64,000 bases of DNA. It comes from Axinella damicornis (Eukaryota; Porifera; Demospongiae; Axinellida; Axinellidae). Below the pieces are notes generated by a model, which saw nothing but the letters and a program-made list of their open reading frames with translations, was not told the DNA's origin and searched no databases. Location of the stretch: NCBI GenBank assembly GCA_963931865.1, contig OZ007509.1, forward strand, positions 18,342,508-18,406,507. Direction: 5' to 3'. The position numbers and the translations under genes were made by a program. This document shows, piece after piece, positions 36,501 to 45,500 of the stretch (position 1 is the first letter of the stretch; the number at the start of each line of letters is the position of its first letter).

Positions 36501-39500
36501 TTCTCGCCTAAGGAGGAAATTTTACTCCCAAGTCGTCAGATGAAGTAATCTCCCTGTATAGGTTTTACAAGAATGCTAAGGACATTGGCAAGCTTGCAGT
36601 TGCCTTAGCTAAGTACACCTATTTTGGACCGACAATAATGGCCCAGTCCACTGTCACAGGACGAGGAGGCGTGACAGGACTTGATCCTATTAAATTGAGA
36701 CTTCTCCAAGGCAACATCAATGCCATTTTCACGCAGAAGGATGATGACCAGTTAAAAGAAGTTTGGGATAAGTGCATGCATTCCATTGTGGTAGCCTGCA
36801 AGAGCTTACGATGTGCTTCCAGACATCTGTGAGCTGTGAGTAGGATTGTGCCACCACACTCTACCTCCATGCATGGACATCCCTCCTTTTCTTTTGTCTG
36901 CATGCCAGACTTATATCTGTGAAGTTTTGAGTTGGCTCTTTTCATTTAATTTGTTTGACTGTGCAGGCATTTCCTGAAATTTTGTTGTTGATAGTGATCA
37001 CCAGAAATCAGCACATCCCAGACTGCAAAGTTTGCACGGAAGGCATATTGCACTGCAGGTTGTTGAGGGCAGAGTTCAGCAGCAAATCACTCATGCGTTG
37101 TCTGATTGGCTAGATTAGACAGCCCACTTAATTAACAGGATGCATGGGATGGCTGCAACACAGTTTACAAATCAATGTGAAGGGCTCAAATAAAAGAAAG
37201 CATTGTGACTGTCAGGTATATCAATACGTTAAGATTTTAACGTGTGTCTGACTGTCTGTGTGTGTGTGTCTGTGTGTCTGTGAGTGACGGAAGTGTGATG
37301 TTCGTGGGGCGGGACGAGACTATAGTGACGTGCGACCTTCGTACTTTAATTTATTTACTGAACCTCGAACTCCGCGAAGAATGTTCAAGAACATTGGGCT
37401 GGAATCCAGCTGCATGAGCTGGGGCTGCAAGCGGATGCGTGCAATCGGGAGCAGCAGCCGAAGCGGGCACAATCGGGGAGCAGCAGCTGGAAGCGGATGC
37501 AAACGGGGAGCAGCAGTTGAAGCGATGCAATCGGGCCAGGGAGCAGCAGCTGATTCGAAGCAGACGCAAGCTGTCCGGCGCCGGATTATATACTCACGGT
37601 AGGCGAACAAATCCACTTCTAGAAGCCAGTGGTAAAGGTGCTATAGAGAAACCAAGTCATGCAGGTGTGATCTAGAGGCATTCCACTTCTATAGTAACCA
37701 GTAGCATCTCCATCTAGTTCCACTGTCTGAGGGAACACCCTCCTGAGATGACCGATGTATCGCCTACACTTCTGCACATCCACTGTATTCCTTGGATGAG
37801 CTTGTCTTTGTTTGCAGGCTTGACGACTTGACCATGTATTCCTACAGGAGACAAAATTTAATGCAGAGAAGAATGTCATTAGCACGACTGCCATAAGCAT
37901 GACTGCCATACACTATACAGCTATACATATAAGTAGAATACTAGAGGCTATCACAGATGGTAGGTAAGAGTGGCGGACACTTCTATAGTCTCGTTGGCAC
38001 TGCTTCTCACCCTCAAAGTGTGCACCCCGTCAGATCTAGAAAGGTGCACACGTATGGAGGGAAGGTCTAGGTACGAAAGCAATAAACATCCTCCGGGGTA
38101 ATTAATGTGAAAAAAGTGATTATGTAAGATTTTAGGCCAATCAAACTACAGACTAGCACTTAGGAAACATCTCACTGTATTCACTGACCTTCAGCTTGTG
38201 CCACAGGTTCTCAACTGGAATGGTAGCAACCGGTAGAAAGCGCACGTAGCTACATTGATGCATCATCCATTATACCGTCAAATACAGACTTCGGTGGCTC
38301 CATGCCATCCAATTCCAACCCACACGAGCACCTTGACTCGGGGTCGTTCGCCTTTCTTCCAGCAGCAGAACCTCGTATGGCACTCAAACTGACGTTTCAT
38401 CTGTTAACACGACATCCTCAAAGTCGTCCTGAATGTGAGCACGAGCCCATTCAAGCCGTTTCTCTTTGTTTGCCTGCCGAATAAGACCCTCTGTATGTCC
38501 AACCCAGTTCACGTCGGCCACGCAATAGCTATCGTGCTGAGTGACAGCTGCCTAGCTACGGCCGTGCCCCTTCAAGTAGGAATGTATTTGAACTGCTGTC
38601 GCCTTGTCATCAGGTTGATGGTGCATGGTGTTGAGAAGGGCACTGGTGTGCAAGGTCAGCCTTCCTGATCCTTTTCGCCTAGCTACAGTCTGAAGAATTT
38701 TGTGGCAACGTCGCACAACCATAGTAGTTAGCTCCCTCGCGCTTCAGCTACTTCGCGGCTAGTTAGGCCACTCTCCTTCAAGGAAAGTATCCTCTGCTTA
38801 GCTAGCATACTTAGACAGAAAGAGTCACTGTGGTGTGTCTGCAAAACAAGTAGCTACGTTAGCTAGCCATACGTATATTATACGTAGCTATACACGTGGA
38901 ATTGCATGGCGCGGAATTCCGCTTCCACGCTATAAGCCTTCCGTACGGTGGCTGAGAGTGATCATTTCCACCGTTCCATCTCATTTCCATTTCATTTCCA
39001 CCTCCATTTCATTTCTATTCCGGTTCTAGCCACATTCTATCTGGATGGCCGATTCCGGTTCTACCCACGTTCTCTCTGGATGGCCGGGATGTTGAACAAC
39101 CTCTTACGAACAGTTGTCGATAGTAGTTTGATCATGCTTGCTGTACTCTTACTACTAGCTGTACTGCCACTCCCTGCACGCTCTCAGTTACCGGCAGCTT
39201 TAAGAAGTGAGAGAGATGCATTGATCTTGAATTACATGCTGAAAGGTGTGTAGCTACACAACAGCCAAGATTGCTGCAGCCCTTGCTGCTGCTCACGGAT
39301 TCCTTATTAGGTAACTAGTATATGGGTTACATGACTGGTCACTATAATATGATGGTATGGAGTTATCAATTGTTTATTTCAGCGTTGTTCAACTACACCA
39401 CATAATGCATAAGCTGCATGTGAACTCAAGGAGAAGAGAAGCACCATATCACAGCATAGCAAATGCTGTTCGTGTAAGAGAGCTCAACAAGTTGTATAGA

Positions 39501-42500
39501 TATAGCATTCAGGGCCGGCGCCACCGGTACGGCCGGTATGGCCATGGCCGTACCAGTTTTTGAGGAGGAAAAATGGTGTTGCTGGGATTCTGACTTACGA
39601 ACGCGTAGCTACATCCTCCTTGAGGCTTCCGCCGTCCAAAGCGCGACCATACAAGGACAGACTGCTCCATGGGGCGTGTCTTGGTTTCGAATCGCGTCGA
39701 TTTTCATGGTCTAGGGACGAGACCAGCACACAGGAATGGAGACAGGACTAACGCGCCGTGCGAGAGTGACGGCAACCTTCAAACAATGCCTTCAGCCAAC
39801 TTACATTTTCCTTTCCACGTCGAGAGTGAGACAGTCACGGAAAGTAGTGGCAGTGCAGTGCAAAGCACGTAGGCGCTACGGAGAGCTCATCCTGGTACTG
39901 TTACGTTCCGCTCCGTTGGAACATGTCCGTCCGTTCCGCGCTCCGCGCCGCGTTTATACCTACGACTTTACAGTACGGATCGCGGAACACCGAACGCGGC
40001 GCGGAGCGCGGAACGGACGGACATGTTCCAACGGAACGGAAAATAACAGTAACTGAAAAATGAAGGTGAAAAAAATTTTCCGCGCTTCGCGCGGACTGAT
40101 CAGCACTACGCGCCTCTATGCATTACCTTTGGCAGTGGCCGTACCACTCCAAAATAGCTGGCGCCGGCCCTGATAGCATTCAATGTCCCTGTTTTTATAC
40201 ACTGGCAGAACTATGCTCTTCAGCATTGCTTAAGAGATACAGGTCCATGTGGAGAACAGTTAACACAAACGTTTTGCCTTAAAAGCAAGAAGGTAAATCG
40301 TTTGGCTGGTGTGTATGGAAGAGTAAAGGGGAAGAATCAGACAGCTTCTGTAGTGATACACACTTACAGGTGCTGAAGTTGGGTGGCAGTATTCAAAAGA
40401 CCCTCTGGCAGCGCTGTCAACTGGTTGTAGCGGAGATCACTGGAGAAAGAGAGACCAACAAGCCTGTGAAGCTCCGTACAATAATTATTAATGCATCTGT
40501 ACGTTGTAGTTATGATCACGCCTAGGAGGGATGTAGCTATCTGATTTACAGTCACGAGCACGATCGAGGGTGCGAGGCACCCAAGGGCAAGTGACTGTAA
40601 ACCGGATACATCCCTCCTAGGCGTGATCTAACTGGCTTATCTGACATTAATTACTGTGGCTAGGTCATACTGCAGCATGGTTGCTATGAAGTCTCCTTGG
40701 TAACCGCTCGCATCATAGAGTACGTCGTCAATCATCAGACACCATCATAAAATCAGACACCGCCGAAGTATTTGCAACAATGGTCCTAGAAACGCTAATG
40801 CTTTCTACGTTCCAGGTGGGAGTCAATCCCATACGTTCCGTAATTTCTGGGTGATTTCCTATAAAAGACGTAGCTTATTAATCACGCTGTGAATATGCAT
40901 AGTTCGACCTCTAATATACTTCTGTCGTCTTGCATGATGTTATTTCAACTCTGCAGACAGTGTGGCAGTATTTTATCAAGCCTGGTCATAGAATAATCCA
41001 GTCCGGTTGGAATGATGTCCGACGATTGAAGTATACAATCCAGTGGAGTCGGAAGGTAGAGGTCGCCTTCCAAGCATTGATGGTCCGGAGCATTGGCTAT
41101 TGCAGCCATTCGTGGCGTAACCTGAAAGCCGGTTAACTTGAAATTCGTTTGCTTCTTATTCACTGCCTCGTGAAAATAAACGCACAAAGTACAGTTTGTT
41201 ATCTTACTGCATCCGAGAGATATCGCATTGTCCGGTTGATGGTGTCTGAAAATTGATGAAGTACTCTACTGCAGCACGATTTAGTCTGGCTTCAGTTCAG
41301 TGTGTATTAGCTAGCTAGCTGGCTGCATAGTACCTGATGTCGCCATTGAGAAGCAAGTAGCTAGTTGTACATGTGATTCTCAAGGCATATTGGGTCTATA
41401 CTCCGCAACGGATGGCGTGACAGCAAGTGATTTCGAAAACAGGACGACTCCCACGTTGGATACGAAGCAGGGCCGTCTTCGACGTTAGCTTAAACATAGA
41501 AGGAAAGCGAATTAAGAGAGAAGCATAGTGCTCCCGTAAATGCAAAGGGACTGAAGACAAAACGACTGAACATGAGGTGAGCTGTAAGGATCTAACTCCG
41601 TTAGTTTCTGGTCTCCGTGGCTGGTTCTGGCCAAGCGAGAGTGTGCTTACAGCCAAAGCGATAGCAGCCGAAAGCTCTGTGCCGACCGTCCATCTATCGC
41701 ATAGACCCATAGCGCTTGCGCGCAAATACCTAGCTACTTCTGAACTGTAGATCTAGACTACAGACTGCTTAGCTACATAATTCTCCACTGATCTGTGTGA
41801 AATACTGTGACTTTTGACGTTCACAATGCTACGACCAAGCGGTTGAACAAACCGTGAACAGTGGGGCTTCCCAGGACATGTATCAAACATCAAAGGGATA
41901 TACATGCCCTGGTCCAGGGCATGTATCAAACATGTTGCTGTCACGCGTTTACAGTGACTACCGGTACGTCTGATCCACACACTCAACGTGAGATAAACAA
42001 ACAAATCAGAACAGAGATAACCATATCAATATACAAGTAGCTGAGCTCGCTTCACTCGCTCAGCTACTTCTCCCGGGCCTTGTTCGCCAACCGTGCGTAA
42101 TCCGGCGCTGGACAGTTCTCTGTGCAGAGCTGCTTCTCCCCGATTGCATCCGCTTCAGCCACTTGCGTCCGCTTCAGCTGCTGCTCCTGGGCCGGATTGC
42201 GGCATCCGCTTCCACTGCTGCTCCCTGTTTGCCTCCGCTTCCAGCTGCTGCTCTTCGATTGCACCTGCTTCAGCTGCTGCTTGCCGCTTGCGTCCGCTTC
42301 AGCTGCTGCTCCCAATCGTGTCCGCTTCGGCTGCTACTCCCCGATTGCATACATCCACTTGCTGGATTCCAGCCCATGCCCTGGCCCAACGTTCTCGAAC
42401 ATTCTTTGCGGAGCACGGGTTCATTAAAGTACGAAGGTCACGCGTCACTAGAGTCTAATCCCACCCCACGAACATCCCACTTCCGTCACTCACACACAGA

Positions 42501-45500
42501 CACACAGACACATACACGTTAAAATCTTAATGTATTGATACACAGGTGCACAAAACACAAGGCATTGTGTACTGGCTATAATAAAGCGCAACACTAGCTA
42601 CCAATCAAAGCACAGCCATGTGTGTTCAATAATCAATGATCATCACAGGAAGTGTCAGTAATAGATGCCAGCTGCTGTATCTGCATGTACTAGGAATATG
42701 CATAATTGTATGAACAGAGTGCCAATATCAGGACCTACAGTCTGTGCTCCAATATCAGGACCTACAGTCTGTGCTCCAATATCAGGACCTACAGTCTGTG
42801 CTCCAATATCAGGACCTACAGTCTGTGCTCCAATATCAGGACCTACAGTCTGTGCTCCAATATCAGGACCTACAGTCTGTGCTCGGCAATTAAAGACAGC
42901 TGACAAAACTGAAAAGGGAATCCCACACCCTGTACCTGATTGAAGAGTTGAACTGGCTACAACCACCTGTACACATAGAACATCAGGAAGAGAGATACAC
43001 TGGCTCGATAATATAGTACAAGTAGCTGAGCTCGCTTCGCTCGCTCAGCTACTTCCCCCTTCAAGGTTCGCCTACCGTGCGTAATCCGGCGCCGGACAGC
43101 TCTCTGAAGAGCTGCTTCTCCCCGATTGTGTCAGCTTCAGCTGCTGCTCGCCGCTTGCGTCCGCTTCAGCTGCTGCTCCCGGGCCCGATTGCGGCATCCG
43201 CTTCCACTGCTGCTCGCGCTCCCCGTTTGCCTCCGCCTCGCGTCCAGCTGCTGCTCCCCGATTGCGCCCGCTTCGACTGCTGCTCCCCGATTGCGTCCGC
43301 TTGAACTGCTGCTCGCCCGATTGCGTCCGCTTCGACTGCTGCTCCCCGATTGCATGCCCGGGCCCAATGTTCTCGAACATTCTTCGCGGAGTTCGAGGTT
43401 CAGTAAATAAATTAAAGTACGAAGGTCGCGCGTCACTATAGTCTAGTCCCGCCCCACGAACATCCCACTCACAGACAGACACACACACTATCAATACATT
43501 AAGGTGGCAGATACCCCAGGTTACCTTTAAGCCACCTTAATGTATTGATAGTGTGTGTGTCTGTCTGTGAGTGGGATGTTCGTGGGGCGGGACTAGACTA
43601 TAGTGACGCGCGACCTTCGTACTTTAATTTATTTACTGAACCTCGAACTCCGCGAAGAATGTTCGAGAACATTGGGCCCGGGCATGCAATCGGGGAGCAG
43701 CAGTCGAAGCGGACGCAATCGGGGAGCAGCAGACGAAACGGATGCAATCGGGAAGCAGTTGAAACGGACGCAATCGAGAGCAGCAGCTGAAGTGGACGCA
43801 AGCGGCGAGCAGCAGCTGAAGCGGATGCAAGACGGGAGCTCAGCAGAAATTGAAGCAGATCGAGGCAATCGCGCGGGGAGCAGCAGCTGAAGCCGACGCA
43901 ATCGAGGAGCAGCAGCTCTGCACAGAGAGCTATCCGGCACCGGATTACGCATGGTAGGCGAACAAGGGGGAAGTAGCTGAGCGAGCGAAGCGAGCTCAGC
44001 TACTTGTAAAATCTTAATGTATTGATAATGTATTGATTGATGCAAGGTGGATAGGAAACGTTGGTAGTATCCAGAATAGTTTGAGGATAATTATTTATCA
44101 GTCCTTGCAACGGTTCTTTTGTGCGAACTTTGTGCTGGGTAATCTCAGCAACAGAAAGAGCTATCTTATGTCAGCCTCTGCAGCATTTCAGTGCCGAGAT
44201 AAAAAAACTGTGAAAATTTTAACAGTCAAAATTTTAACATCAAAATTTGAATGGGCAATCAAACATGTGGAAGCGGCAAGCAAACGATGGCGTTTGTGAC
44301 GGTATCTCTAGCCTTCGAACGCACCTTCCAGATTCCAGTGGACCCAGTTAGTCTACAACACTAACGAGCCTGTCAGAAGTGCGACAGATGAAAGTTCACT
44401 GAGCAGCAACGATCGGCGAGTATGCCACCAACCAGACGGCTATTCGCCATTTTCGAAATTCCTCGCCAACAACAGAGGCCAAGATATCAGCATTGTAGAC
44501 GTGGTAACACACTCACCATTGTGCATTGCCTCAACCGAAAACGACATTACATACGTGTAATACTAGGGGTGTGGCAATGCGCGCATACGAAAATTAGAAT
44601 ACAAAAACTTCTGCTGAAGGCATTTCAGCTGTTTATATGAAAATTTGCACTTTCAAAAATTTCCCGCTAGCTATACGGTATTATGAGGTGCAGCTAATAC
44701 ATGTACACTAGGTACTGCTACAAACAAGTATCAGGGTTATCAGTACCACTAGGGTATGCAGTTGAAAGCATGCAAAGTTGCCATGAGAGCCCTTCCTGAT
44801 GACTGTGGATGCGTGCATGTGCACTTTTGTCCTACCACATCAAAAGGGAGTGCTCCTGGCCTATCTAGAAGCCTTGCTCGTGCATGCTTTCTAGAGCTGC
44901 AACAATGTATATCGACATATCGATATAATTATCGCAATACTGACAGTCACAATAATGATATCACTACATCCTATCACAGTATCGATATATCGAAATATCC
45001 TACGTGATATATCGCAATAATTTTAAAATTTCAACGAGTAAACCTGAAGTTGTAATGACAGTAACGACCTCTTGCATACATTCCTCACTCTGACCTATCC
45101 TTCAGCTTAACATAATTTATGTCAATGTATCGCAATACGTCAATATATCGCTGGTGCAGTATATCGATACAGCAAAACACAATATCGTTGCAGCTCAGAG
45201 CATGGTGTTAAATGAGGGACCTTGGGGGTGGGGCAAACATCACTGAGGAGAGACACTGTTCATTCTGACACCAGCAGACCAAGATTCAAACCTGCCCATT
45301 CAATGTCTTACAGGGTCTCCAAGCTTGTGTAGTTCTCCAAAGCATTGGGCTGCAGGACAGTTAAACTGTTGCTGTGCAAGTCCCTGTAAGGGAAACAAAG
45401 CCATATGACACATCTCAACATAAACTGACTGTTGTGCTCCTTACAGAGTTCGCACATTTCTCTGCGTATCTGGCGGTAACTGAGGGATGCTGGTCAGTCC

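Noticed and set aside
42723..42884. CRISPR-like regular repeat
   Set aside because: Units are directly adjacent with no spacers, and the genome is eukaryotic.
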